Below, piece after piece: positions 1 through 9,829 of a DNA stretch of 22,749 bases (position 1 is the stretch's first letter; each line of letters begins with the position of its first letter). The notes beneath the pieces are model-generated. The model had not been told where the DNA came from and made no database searches. It worked only from the letters and a program-made list of their open reading frames with translations. Made by a program: the position numbers and the translations under genes. This stretch comes from Larix sibirica (taxonomy: Eukaryota; Streptophyta; Pinopsida; Pinales; Pinaceae): contig NWUY0300001360.1 in the NCBI GenBank assembly GCA_004151065.3, positions 12,889 to 35,637 of the forward strand. The letters are read 5' to 3'.

Positions 1-21
1 AATAATAATAATAATAATAAT
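1..21. repeat. (AAT)7 microsatellite
   Basis: Seven perfect AAT units open the window. They lie inside the decayed integrase region of the inverted gypsy element, so the tract probably expanded after the element died. Confidence 0.9.
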
Positions 22-540
22 ACATATGAGACATTAAACTTGATGATAATACGATGTTCCATGAATTGGATTACTTTTGTGTCATTTACATTTGTCAATG
101 TAACAATGTCAATCCACAGAATAAAACAATCTATCAATTTTAGTGTGTATTATGTCACTTTGAAGATTTTGGATTAATTTCACCTGTCACGTTCAGTCCC
201 CATTGTTCAAAAGGTTTGTTAATAGTGATGATATGCAATAGTATTGTAGCTTTCTTCTCCTTGCCTACACACATTTGGAAATTTTGACACTTGCACAAGT
301 GCATGTGCGACTTTGAATAACATGGACCACTAGTATCCCACTCTTAAAATATTATTGTGTCCCAAAAGGAATATCCACCTTTTGAAGCATCATATAAATT
401 AATCAGTGCCTTTTCCACATCATTATGTTCCATACATCTTAGTAGTACACCTTCATAATTCTTCTTTAAAATAATTCCATTAATAAGCTAGCTATATAGG
501 GAAAAGTTTAGTCTTAATGATCTTATTTGCTTGGTGTTTA
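1..540 (-). pseudogene. pol: Integrase relic of the gypsy element (partial)
   Basis: The minus strand reads as a decayed retroviral-type integrase, the enzyme that joins element cDNA to chromosomal DNA. The clearest stretch, at about 180-240, reads NKPFEQWGLNVTGEINPKSS, close to the start of the plant gypsy integrase core, which typically has PFEQWGLD.IGEINP.SS. Upstream, at about 450-480, a stretch like LLRCMEHNDVEKALINLYD corresponds to the segment before the HHCC zinc finger, but the finger histidines and cysteines are largely lost. Downstream the core continues, with several stops, to the window edge, so the catalytic acidic triad cannot be judged. It follows the RNase H relic directly, as expected in Ty3/gypsy order. 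Confidence 0.75.
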
Positions 541-1130
541 AATGACTATTATCAGGCCCATGTTGCAAATAATATTGTAAATCAAATTACCATGAGTTTG
601 TTTTTGTAAGTATAAAGATAACATTGGTGATATACAAGGTTGCTTCATTTTCCCAACCTGCTTCATTATCTTGATCTTGCACCTTGATTGCTAACTTACA
701 TCATCCTTATCCACATATATTAGTAGGCTTAATATCTAGATTGTACTCATATATAATGTCATCCAATTTGCAAACCTTTCACCGAGTTATTTCTAAATAA
801 ACAAAGATCTAGCACTTGCATGTGGGGCAATAACCTTAATGTGGCTCTTCACTATGTAAGGTTTGAATTGATTTGTAGCTTAACTATGGCATAAGGTTTC
901 AATTGTTGGGTGGCTCAACTCAACAACTTGTAATCCCATGCTTATAAATGAAATTGGAAACTCACTCCCTTCTTCATCCTTTTGTGTGTGCACGACAAAC
1001 AATGAGTGATTGGATGAAAAAATATAGAGGTAGAAATCATTTGTCAAAATATGGATTTCTAAAGGTTGAAGTAGTGGCAATAACCACCTTAATCTTTTCA
1101 AAAACTTATTTCTCAACCTCAATCCATTGA
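541..1130 (-). pseudogene. pol: Canonical RNase H relic of gypsy pol
   Basis: This follows the RT on the minus strand. It begins near MIKKYPKFQWIEVEK (about 1100-1150), the usual RT-RNase H connection, and continues with FYLYIFSSNHSLFVVHTQKD and EEGSEFPISFISMGLQ, which match the gypsy RNase H pattern with its characteristic DEEG.E.PISF core. The first catalytic aspartate, normally in a FASD-like context, is Asn here (FSSN). Further down, a decayed GERFANWMT-like stretch and CKLAIKVQDQDNEAGWENE fit the RNase H end and the spacer before integrase. Stops and frame changes occur after about 880. The enzyme would have degraded RNA in RNA-DNA hybrids during element replication, but it is not functional here. 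Confidence 0.8.
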
Positions 1131-1149
1131 AACTTTGGATACTTCTTAA

Positions 1150-1990
1150 TCATCCTTCGCAAGGATTTAATTAATATGGGGAAATTAAATCAAATATGAA
1201 TCACCTTATGAAGTTGATCTTCCCCAATAATGATTGCATGTCTTTCTTGTTATGTGGAAACATGATTAGTGTTATAGCTTATTCTTTCTAGATCCACCAA
1301 TATCCCTCTTTTCAAATGATACGTACAAGAAAAATTTCCTTTGTAATAGTGAAGATACTCTTCTTGGGATTCAATGAGACCTCATATTCCCTGCATCTAT
1401 CAAATGTTTGTCTCAAATGTTGCAAGTGCTCATAGCGCTTCTTCAAGTAAACGATGATGTAATCCATACAAACAACTATGTTGTGATTAATGAGACCTCT
1501 AAATGCAATGCCCATTGCACATTGGAAAGTGGCACCGATTTTCATTAATACCAATGGCATTCTTTTATATGCATTAGTCCTCCATTTAGTCTTGAAAGAA
1601 ATGTTTGGTCTATCTTGATCCAAGACAATAAATTGGTTATACCAAGAGAATCCATCCAAAAATTAGCATTTTAGAACTTGTTACAAGATATAAAATTTGT
1701 GCCATAGGAGACACATGGTGATTGAACTTTTCATATGTCTTTTTGAGGTTCTTGAAATCTATGCACAATTTGATCTCACCATTCTTCTTTCTTACTGGTA
1801 TCCAATAATTTGCTCATTTCCTTTTGGATTAGTGTTTCCACTAATGAATGTCTCTTTCAAAGCTTATGTTGAAAGGGCTTAGGGTTTGGATTCAATGGTA
1901 TCACATGTTGAATGATATTTGTGTCATAATCTTCAAATCTTGATATATCCAAGTGAATAGTGAACACATCCTTGTATTTCTTGAATACCT
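1150..1990 (-). pseudogene. pol: Reverse transcriptase relic of gypsy pol
   Basis: On the minus strand the N-terminal linker reads FEDYDTNIIQHVIPL and KPFQHKL (about 1880-1945). A stop follows, then EMSKLLD, and then a frame change into PVRKKNGEIKLCIDFKNL (about 1745-1800). That junction drops roughly 15 residues usually present around the SEWVS-like segment. A second frameshift near 1655 precedes MDGFSWYNQF, and the longest open run is 115 codons (1659-1312). RT hallmarks include MPLVLMKIGATFQ for MPFGL.NAGATFQ, and SLNPKKSIF. The catalytic YxDD box reads CMDY at about 1459-1470, so the tyrosine and one essential aspartate are gone. Length and order fit a complete gypsy RT; it is inactive. 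Confidence 0.92.
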
Positions 1991-2000
1991 CTTTGTAAGT

Positions 2001-2800
2001 TTACCTTTTAGCCTCAATGCAACAAGAGCCTAGGTTAATAATATTAGGATATGTTATAGTTACGAGATTAATAACCACAAATTGCATTGAGGAACTCTTT
2101 GTTTTAATGTTTGTAGCTCCCTCGAATCCATCTTGGAATCCAAACAACTTCTCATGCACCACTACATTTTTGGGGATTTTTTTCATCTTCGGGTCAATCA
2201 TCCCATCTTCATAATCATCCAATGCTTTCACATGTTCTTCATCGTCAATGACTATATATTGAATGGTACCCTCATTGGTTGAAAATTCTATAAATTGTTT
2301 CCCTTCATTCAATGTCCTTGAACTTGTAATAGTATCCGATATTGAAAGTCTAAATATAACTTCAAAAGACAATTGCTCAATAATGAATTCCTCCAATGGG
2401 GTAAGACAAGAAGTGGCATTAGTCGATGCATCATTATTTGCATTATCTCTGCGAGGAATAAAGTCAATATTGAAAGCATCAAACATCAAAATCAAATTCC
2501 ATACCTCTTCCTGGGAACCATTCAACGAAGGCAAATTGCAACATATAATTTTTTCTACCTGACCCTTGATTATTTCTAAATCACCAAATACGTTTAATAT
2601 TTAATTTTCATATCAAGGGATTTCTTAAGTTTGAGCACTATTGCCTTGTACTTTGTTCTAATGTTGATGTATATGAATTCAAGCCTACAGGAAACTGTGT
2701 GCATTCACCAGTAAACAATTGGCACCTACACCTTCCAATAACTAAGGACCATCAAAGTATAAAGTATAAACATTAGTCCCCATAGATGCCAATGTTCTTA
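2001..2800 (-). pseudogene. pol: Additional RNase H-like domain plus linker between protease and RT
   Basis: The minus strand carries a second RNase H-like signature upstream of RT. It opens with NVYTLYFDGP (about 2746-2776), matching the YFDGS start of RNase H, then a decayed LEGVGANCLLVN segment for the G.GA..L strand. Next comes IRTKYKAIVLKLKKSLDM for the NTAEYEAL helix, where the catalytic Glu is replaced by Lys. LNVFGDLEIIKGQV (about 2556-2598) corresponds to the third strand with its FGDS motif. FDAFNIDFIPRRDNANNDAS (about 2415-2475) corresponds to the final IPR..N..AD.LA segment. A 177-codon open run (2534-2001) then covers a linker ending near PNIINLGSC. Plant Tat elements are known to carry an extra archaeal-type RNase H; assigning this domain to that family is inference. 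Confidence 0.72.
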
Positions 2801-2849
2801 ACATCATCTACTTCAATTATAGTACGATGAGAAACATCAGTGTAAATTA

Positions 2850-3390
2850 TGTTAGTGAGGTTAGACTATTTATCACATGAAGAGGGTCAAACTAAGAAAT
2901 AGTTTCCAAAACTAGCTTCGAAAAACATGAGAGTTCATTCTTCCCTTCGAGTCCCATCACCATATGCTTCATATGCCTTTCACAATAAATTCTAGTCTAA
3001 TTCAATTTTATCTTCCATGGTATCCATAAACGAGACCAATCAATTGTGAAATATCCATGTAATTTTGTGGCCAATATCTTCTCCACAAAATATCTTAAGC
3101 TTTGAGAATATCTATAACTTCTTGAAAATGACAATTGGAAGCAACTCTAGCTAATACTTCCATTAATTCTCCCATAACCCTTACCTCTAATTGGTCAAGT
3201 TGAATAATATACATAGAACACTTGAGGGTTTTTGTGTTCAACATAATACATACCAAATATGGCATGACATTCGATGATTCCTTTGAATCAACGGAAAAAT
3301 TGTGCACACTATGGTGAAAAATCTCAAAAGTCAAAAGGAAAATTGGGGTTTAAGACTTAAAATTCTTTCTGATGGTAGCATTTACCATTG
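2850..3390 (-). pseudogene. pol: Retropepsin-like protease relic
   Basis: The minus strand has an 80-codon open run (3334-3095) with FSVDSKESSNVMPYLVC, aligned by eye to the aspartic protease motif of Tat-type elements, normally VD(S/T)GASSNVMP. The catalytic aspartate is kept (about 3287-3289) but the following glycine is Lys, which should abolish the active-site loop. IIQLDQLEVRVMGELMEVLARVAS follows (quoted in pieces: IIQLDQLEVRVMGEL, then MEVLARVAS). A frame change leads into ILWRRYWPQNYMD and then LIGLVYGYHGR, the decayed LLSRDWS..L.GYF..DWSHLWLPY end of the domain. The protease would have cleaved the polyprotein in particles. It lies between gag and the extra RNase H, as expected. Confidence 0.75.
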
Positions 3391-4777
3391 CTTTCTTCTT
3401 TACAATAGTAGGATAGTTCAAAGTCTGTAGAAGTTACTTTTGTTGTTGTTTAATGTTGAATAAGATCATGGAAGGAAATGTTGACTTTGATTTTGTTCAT
3501 GACATCCAAAATATTGTATTCAAATTATATTATTCATGTAGCAGTATTAGAGACATTGATGGAAAAACTAAAGAATATTTTGGTGTAGAGGGGCTTGTAA
3601 CCATGGCATGGGTAGTGGAACAAAAGGTGTAGCATTTTGTGTTCTCTGAAGTCGATAAACTCTCTTACTAGTTTGGGTAGCATCAATCTCTTCCACCAGT
3701 TCCTCCTCCACATTTGTATGTGTTTCATAACTAGACATCATATCACATAATACGATGGTTGATGAATCGTTTTCTTCATCAAATTCTCCTTCTACAACCT
3801 CTTCAGTAGTAGAATCTTGTTACTTCCCTTCATCGAAAAGTAATTAATAACATGAATAAATTCTAGACAAGTCTTCTCTCAATGATCTATTTGAGGATGC
3901 AACGAAAGTGGTTGATGGCTATGTCATATATTCTCACCACATTATTCATGGTGGATGTTTCTGACGATTTATGTACCATTGTTTCTTTCCTTTGGAATGG
4001 CTTGAAAATCCTTTCCCTAAAGTTCCTTCCCCTATCTTCTTCAAATCAACAATGCTAATTGTCATTTTTTGGAGTACTCGCTATAAATTTTCCATGTCCA
4101 TGCTTGCTTCTTTGTCATTGTATTCATTATTTCGATTTTTCAATAATAACTTCCGATTTGGAGTTGGGGTTCCTTTATTCTCCCTAAGATTTAGGTTTCC
4201 TTTCAAAGCCACCATTTTCTTTTCTATTGTACATGCTTCTTCAAAAGCAGTTGCCAATGTATCCTTGGCTACTCTCTTGAAAAACATGGTGATAAACAAT
4301 GGGCTAGCAATAGAATAAAATTTTATGAATATATCTCCAATTAGCCTTCTTGTTGTTGAGAATTTATTCAGTAGAGTAGTAAATGTCTAACAAAAATTCT
4401 TTATATTTTCCTTCAGTGCCTTATTCATTCTCAACAAATGTACCAATAGATCTACAGGAGTTCTCTTATCACCAAACTTTGTTATAAATGCAGTTTCAAA
4501 AACTATCCAACTTGTAATATACTCAACAACTAGGTTAAAATACCAAGTAGATGCTACCTTCGAGTGTATAGGGAAACAAGAAACATACCACATCTTTGTA
4601 CCTTACTTTAAGTAATTTGATTACATGAACAAATTTCTTGATGTGATCTTCTAGAGGCCTTGACTTATCCATATCAAACTTGGGTAGTAACTTACATGCA
4701 TGCCTGGGAAGGTTATGGATCTAAGCCGAAAAGATTAAAGTGTCTGCAACCAACCAAGCGCATTGATTTCCACTCAT
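3391..4777 (-). pseudogene. gag: Gag relic of the gypsy element
   Basis: A start at 4777 on the minus strand gives MSGNQCAWLVADTLIFSA and a stop. The same frame continues as NLPRHACKLLPKFD and PLEDHIKKFVHVIKLLKVRY, typical of plant gypsy gag. A frameshift near 4558 leads into KVASTWYFNL and FETAFITKFGDKR, the core retrotransposon gag motif of the W..F...F..KF type. Another open run at 4299-4081 has VAKDTLATAFEEACTIEKKM and a basic tail. The zinc-knuckle region around 3960-4060 has lost its cysteines. An acidic linker (about 3700-3830, EEVVEGEFDEEND) and an NILDVMNKIKVNISFHDL segment (about 3450-3510) connect to protease. Gag forms the element's particle; this copy cannot. Confidence 0.85.
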
Positions 4778-5129
4778 CTTACTTTTGAGAAGATTATGTA
4801 GTAAATTTGTTGTATGGTCAAATCCAGAGTCAATCTTCAAAATTTTCCTGAGGTAGGAGTACGGGTAGGGATTTGATCCCGGGGATTCCTTAATTTCATC
4901 AATAATAGGATAGATTAAATATACAAGGCTCCTAACATGGGATTTTCTTCAGTTTGAGTTAATACTCTTCAAGATTGTCTATGTCAAGGTAACTCTTGCA
5001 CAAATGATAAGGCACTAATTTGACAAGCACGGCTATGGGTAAGATGAAAAAAGAAATTGGAACTCTTCAATTGGAATACCAAGATTATCTTCAACTCTAG
5101 CATGGAGTAGTTATTATATTGTAGCTCAA
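4778..5129. other. Probable gypsy 5' leader or flank, no gene
   Basis: This stretch lies just upstream of the inverted gag start and should be that element's leader or LTR edge, but I found no primer-binding site or LTR end. A short GGGAT-TTG-ATCCC palindrome at 4868-4880 is the only structure seen. Confidence 0.4.
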
Positions 5130-5169
5130 CCTCAAATCATAAAGGTATTTGCAGCCCAACCTCAAATCA
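5121..5169. repeat. Pair of 19-nt direct repeats at left edge of the duplicated block
   Basis: The 19-mers at 5121-5139 and 5151-5169 (GTAGCTCAACCTCAAATCA and GCAGCCCAACCTCAAATCA) differ at two positions and start 30 nt apart. Similarity between the 6 kb block copies begins inside the first one (5130, matching 13885). Such short repeats can cause contig breaks or seed recombination. Confidence 0.75.
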
Positions 5170-5298
5170 ACATGATGTTTGCACTAGTGCTTGCAAGTCC
5201 TTTCCATTCATTGGTTGGTTGGGCTGTAAATTGTGATTATTCCTATAACAAACAATCCATACAAATTGCTATAATTATCATCCATGAAAGGGTTCAAC

Positions 5299-5299
5299 N
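5299..5299. other. Single N hiding about 358 bp relative to the other copy
   Basis: The flanks 5298 and 5300 match 14053 and 14412 in the second copy. The N therefore stands where the other copy has 358 bp (14054-14411). Confidence 0.9.
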
Positions 5300-6264
5300 C
5301 ACAACAACGGTTAGTGATATAAATCATAGGGAAAGAAATACATGCCCAAGCCTAAGAATAGTCAGTGGTTTGGAGTAAGTAAACCTACAAACATTAAGAA
5401 AACCAAGACTGGAGAGAACTGTCAACAACTAGTCACAATTTTGTTAGAATATCTAACAAGTTTTACTCATTAATATACAAAGGTAACTTACGATGCCAAG
5501 AAGAGATTCCTTTGCATTAATGTAGGAATCTATTTATAAAAAATGCACATGGTTTTTTACCTTCCAACTCTCCAACCTATAGATATATTGTCCTAGACCT
5601 TTGAACTTTTCCTACATATTTTTCATTTTCCTTATGAGCACTATATTCAAATTTAATATTACATAACTTTTCATTTCTTGTGAAGCTTTCTCCTTACAAT
5701 TTATCTTTCCCTCATATCATTATTCAACACAATTTTGAGGATAATATTTTCTTTACAATTTGTTTACTCACAAAATGTGAGATTTACAATGCAAACTCTT
5801 CTTCTTGAACAATGATGAGCACAAATACTTTCAAGTTAGATTTTTTGTTATACACAAACTTCCTTATTGTGATCTCCCAACCTCAAAACTGCAATTTTAA
5901 CTTTTTCCTATGTTATTTGGGTATTTCGCAATTAACATTGTGCATAATTCAATCCTCCTCCCTGCTTGACCTTCTTCCCTCTATAATGATTTTCCCTACC
6001 TGCTACTTTGAATAAAATGACCAATATTAAGCCTTATATTAACTTAAAGTTCATCAAGTTTTGGCAAAAATAATAAATGAAATGCTTACCTGTTTAACAA
6101 GATCGAGGCATTAATATACCTTGATGGCCATGAATTCCTAGATTTCATAAACAATGATTGAAAACAATAATTGACATCACAACCAAGACATCGGTACCAA
6201 CAAATCATTGCTTATTTGTGAAGCATTATCACACTAGAAATTTATCAAATGTTCCCAAGGAATT

Positions 6265-6643
6265 GGAATCCCCAAGTACCTCCCGATGTGTGATTTGGTT
6301 ATGCAATCAAGGATGAAATTCATGAAATCATATTTTTTGAAACACCAATGGATGAAATTTATAATAGGTCATTTCCTTAATCATTGGCAATGGCTTAACC
6401 ACTACAACTCATTTTCTCAAACTAATCACTAGGAACAAGTAGTAATATATCTCCTTGGGAATCCCAAGTACCTCTTAGTGTGTGATTTGGTTATGAAATC
6501 AAGGATCAAATTCATGAAATCATATTTTTTGAAACACTAATGGATGAAATTTATAATAGGTCATTTCTTTAATCATTGGCAATGGCTTAACCACTACAAC
6601 TCATTTTCTCAAACTGATCACTGGGAACAAGTAGTAATATATC
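6265..6643. repeat. Tandem duplication of about 190 bp (block copy A)
   Basis: Unit 1 (6265-6451) and unit 2 (6458-6643) are near copies, offset by about 193 bp. Both run from GGAATCCC(C)AAGTACCTC to GTAGTAATATATC with around a dozen differences. No coding function is evident. Confidence 0.9.
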
Positions 6644-7255
6644 ATCCAAATTGTAAGATCCCGTCAACTTTGTTAGAGCATGAAACTGCAATCTCATTTT
6701 TTTTACTAAATGTGGAAAATATAATGATCTTGTTATCCTTGGGTTTCCCTCTTCCTCTTATATTTCATTTTCCCTTTCCTTCTTTCTCTTTTATCCCTCA
6801 ACACTTAGTTGATTTTTTCGCACTAACCCTTTCCCCACCTTCATATTCCTAGTTTTTGCACACACCATTGCCTCCACATTATCTCTACATTCCACATTTG
6901 CATCAAATCTTATGTGTATATGTAGTATGTAGCCTACAACCTTCACTCCCTTCCATCGACACCGTATTCATGCATCCACATTGAATTCTTGTGTGAGATG
7001 CAAAATTTGGAGCATTTCATCCCTTGTTCACTCATTCCATATTCTTTACCCACCACACTATCAACGCCTCTGCATCATCATGCGGGTTGTAGAGTGCAGA
7101 TCCCCCAACCTCCCTCCATTCATATCCTTCCCTCTACATTCACTTGATACCTAGGAACTGGCCAACAAGGCCAACAGGTGGATGGAAGGTTCTTGGTGAG
7201 AGAGTAGACAAGGGGCATGTGGTGGAAAGAGCATGGTGAAGACCAATGGAATGTT

Positions 7256-7399
7256 GACACGTGTCCTTCAAATGACGTGGGAATGGGATGCCAATATCAG
7301 ATGATTCAAAATTATCCCTAGCATTTGAACAAGTACATGTGTGCATAGCTTCATTTTCTATTACACATTATAAGTGGTATGAATTGGGGCTTATAAATA
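7256..7399 (+). promoter_or_regulatory. Promoter-like cluster: palindromic G-box, ACGT core and TATA box
   Basis: A perfect 10-bp palindrome GACACGTGTC (7256-7265) contains the plant G-box core CACGTG. TGACGTGG follows at 7273-7280 (an ABRE/bZIP-like ACGT core). A TATAAATA box stands at 7392-7399, about 130 bp downstream. The spacing and orientation suit a plus-strand polymerase II promoter with a start near 7425. No convincing open frame follows, so it might drive a non-coding or retroelement transcript, or be coincidence. Confidence 0.4.
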
Positions 7400-8036
7400 G
7401 TACATGATGTTGCTTCCCAAGTGCATGTGGTATAAACTTCAGAGTCTAGATCTAATGGCCAAGAGTGATTCACACAACAAATCAACAACATTTGAATCAT
7501 GGATTCCAAGGATTGTATCTTGAGATCTAGATGACCAAATGAGATGTCTGAATTCTCATCGGAAAGCCAAAGGGATGGAGAATATTCAGGTGGTCAGATT
7601 GCAATTGCCACATGGCATGTGGTCCATTTTCAAATCAAATGTGCAAGTACCCATTGCACAAAAATGCCATAAGTCTATCTTATGAAGGTTCGAATTGTTG
7701 TTACTTTATGTTGAAGGATCCCAAAGAAAAAATTGTAGTGCTTAGGACATTCGGTGTGAATATGCACTATGATCATGGGTAGTAATATATGTAGATGCAA
7801 ATTATGGGCCATTATTCAAGAATGATTTGGTCACACAATTATTTTTTAAATCAGCAAGTTATCAAGTTTGACCTTATTCATTGATTGTTGGGCTCAAATT
7901 GACTCCTCTACCTAAAGTTATACCATAGAATACTTATGGTTTAATAACTTAATACCAATTGAATAATAATGGTGGAACTCCATCAATAGCACAATTCCAT
8001 CACCCTTTCAAACCTTCACATCCAATGATAGAGGGA

Positions 8037-9115
8037 TTACATGCCATCTTCGATAGAGGTTATTGACATGATTGTGAAAACCATAGTGGGTGAGCTTAAT
8101 GAGTGTGTGGGCCAACCATTGTCTCCTTGCATATAGCGGGAACATACAAAACCAAGCCACATCATCCATTCATATCTTGAAGGCATTTCACCAAAGAGTG
8201 AAGCTAGATTACTAAGTAATGAAGGATTTTGTGCAACGTGATTTTCATACTTTTTATTATATTTCCACCAATTCACACAATCGTTTGATAGGCCAAGAGA
8301 CAATAGAACAAATTCATTACATGACTTACCATGCATCAGTCATGCCTTTGAGGAGGATTCACCTAGTTTTTGATATGAACGTGAAATAAACTTCTAGATC
8401 TTGCTTTATCTCTATCCTTGGATCACCAATTTAATATTTCAAGGATTCCTTGACATGTCACCATCGAGCATAAGCCCTCCAAATTGCTTGTTCAGTACTA
8501 CCTAGGGTTCTAATACAATCAAAATCAACACCAAGTTCGTTAAGTGGACCATCTTTGAATCAAACTCATAATCACATATAACATGCTTCAAATATTCTCC
8601 TTAGTGATGAAGCTTGGCACAAATATGGAAGCTCTATAGGGCTAATATGCTTCAATATTTTGATATCTTATTCCAATTGTTAGAGCTAGTGCACAACCAT
8701 GCTTTCATCCCGGGGTCGTTGCAACTAGAATTTTAGTGGGTAGAAGCTCTAAGAAAGATATGGGTGTTTTGAAGTCTTCATATTTATGTCATTTGGACAA
8801 GATATAGACTACCCAAGAATGATTAAGTCTATAATAAAAGCTAGACTATCACCAACTCTATTGTAGTATTGGTGTCCCCAGTCCTTTATCGCTTTTGTAA
8901 ATTCATTGTGCAATGTTAAACAATGGCCTACCTAGACTTTGCCTTAAGCCGTGATTTCAACTCTTTTCCAATGAGATGCTTGTATTAAACTACCATATAT
9001 TGTGAGCATATATAACCATATTCATCTCTACTTCAATCATAAGCTTGAATCCATCAAGCAATTGTTGTAACATTTGTCGAATCCCATCCACATTCTCGTA
9101 AACCTCGACAACTTA
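8037..9115 (-). pseudogene. Degenerate coding relic of unknown family (copy A)
   Basis: The minus strand shows several well-formed protein-like runs separated by stops and frameshifts. They start with a 41-codon run from VVEVYENVDGIRQMLQQLLD to VIYAHNIW (about 8990-9115). Then come DWGHQYYNRVGDSLAFIIDL (about 8820-8890), NELGVDFDCIRTLGSTEQAI followed by WRAYARW (about 8470-8550), and DPRIEIKQDLEVYFTFISKT (about 8370-8430). The last is a 100-codon run (8336-8037) with NPSLLSNLASLFGEMPSRYE and WMMWLGFVCSRYMQ. The composition is that of a soluble helical protein and not low complexity. I do not recognise the family. It could be a gene fragment carried by a repeat or an unfamiliar element protein. 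Confidence 0.42.
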
Positions 9116-9552
9116 TGCTAATTGGTCATTCTTTGTAATCCATCCATGAAAGAAATGTAAACACGGTGATAAAAAAATTCATTTAAAGAAATTAAATATG
9201 AAGCGGAAAATGCTATAAGAGACCTAATGCAAGCATGCTTATACAACAATCAAATGCAATATAACACACATGCTCCAATCTTGAGAAAGCATGAAATATC
9301 ATGATAGGATGAGTTTATTAGAAGCACGACACAAGGGAAATTCCCTAAGAATCAATAAGACATTTTGAAAGCCACAACCGTGAATCATGAAATCCTTGTC
9401 AATGATTTACAAACAATGAAACAAGGAAACAGCCTAATGACAACTTCAATAAAAGAATTAAAATTGTATAGGAGAGGGCCCCCAAATGTAACGAATAAAC
9501 ATGGATCCCACAATGAGATGAGCTAACATTCACAGTTTTGCTAAAGACCTGT

Positions 9553-9829
9553 GAAAATGTGAAATGAACCATGCATTTTCAAGTCATAACAAACATTACT
9601 TGTTTCCATAACCCTTCAAGCTTCATCAACCTCCATAGACTCTTCATTGCCAATACTTGAGAAAAACAACGAATGTTTTTTCAAATCTCACATTGAGATG
9701 AGCAAACATTTACAATGTTGCTCAAGTAATGGCAATGAAGAGTCTACTGATGTTAATGAAGCTTGAAGGGTTATGAAAACAACTAATGTTTGTTACCACT
9801 TGAAAATGCATGGTTCATTTCACATTTTC
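9553..9829. repeat. Fold-back: 109-bp inverted repeat arms, 59-nt loop (copy A)
   Basis: The left arm (9553-9661) and the reverse complement of the right arm (9721-9829) align without gaps, with 9 mismatches in 109 positions by my count (about 92%). The RNA of either strand would form one long hairpin. The loop repeats sequence found just outside the left arm: the GAGATGAGC-AACATT stretch at about 9515-9537 and again at about 9693-9715. Candidate explanations are a MITE-like fold-back element, an inverted duplication, or a siRNA/young miRNA hairpin. No terminal duplication typical of a known MITE family was recognised. Confidence 0.88.

Larger units (their letters stand above)
1..4777 (-). 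mobile_element. Degenerate Tat-like Ty3/gypsy retrotransposon, inverted, gag through integrase
   Basis: Read on the minus strand from 4777 down to 1, this stretch carries in order a gag, a retropepsin-like protease, an extra RNase H-like domain, a reverse transcriptase, the normal RNase H, and integrase that runs off the window edge. All parts are colinear and of roughly normal spacing, so this is one nearly complete internal region, not scattered fragments. Placing the integrase after RNase H makes it Ty3/gypsy. The protease, RT and extra RNase H wording resemble plant Tat-lineage elements more than chromoviruses; this is my recognition and was not searched. Many stops, at least four frameshifts and lost active-site residues show it is old and inactive. 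No LTR was found on either side: the 3' LTR lies outside the window and the 5' LTR is not evident above 4777. Confidence 0.88.

Noticed and set aside
4868-4880. GGGATTTGATCCC, resembling a tRNA T-arm
   Set aside because: Only a 3-nt loop separates the arms and no other tRNA arms or acceptor stem are present.
6544-6852. A 102-codon open frame in the block (also 15657-15965)
   Set aside because: It begins inside the 190-bp tandem duplication and turns into a pyrimidine-rich low-complexity stretch; no protein-like pattern.
7608-7622. CCACATGGCATGTGG palindrome
   Set aside because: A single short palindrome with no other context; expected by chance in a window of this size.
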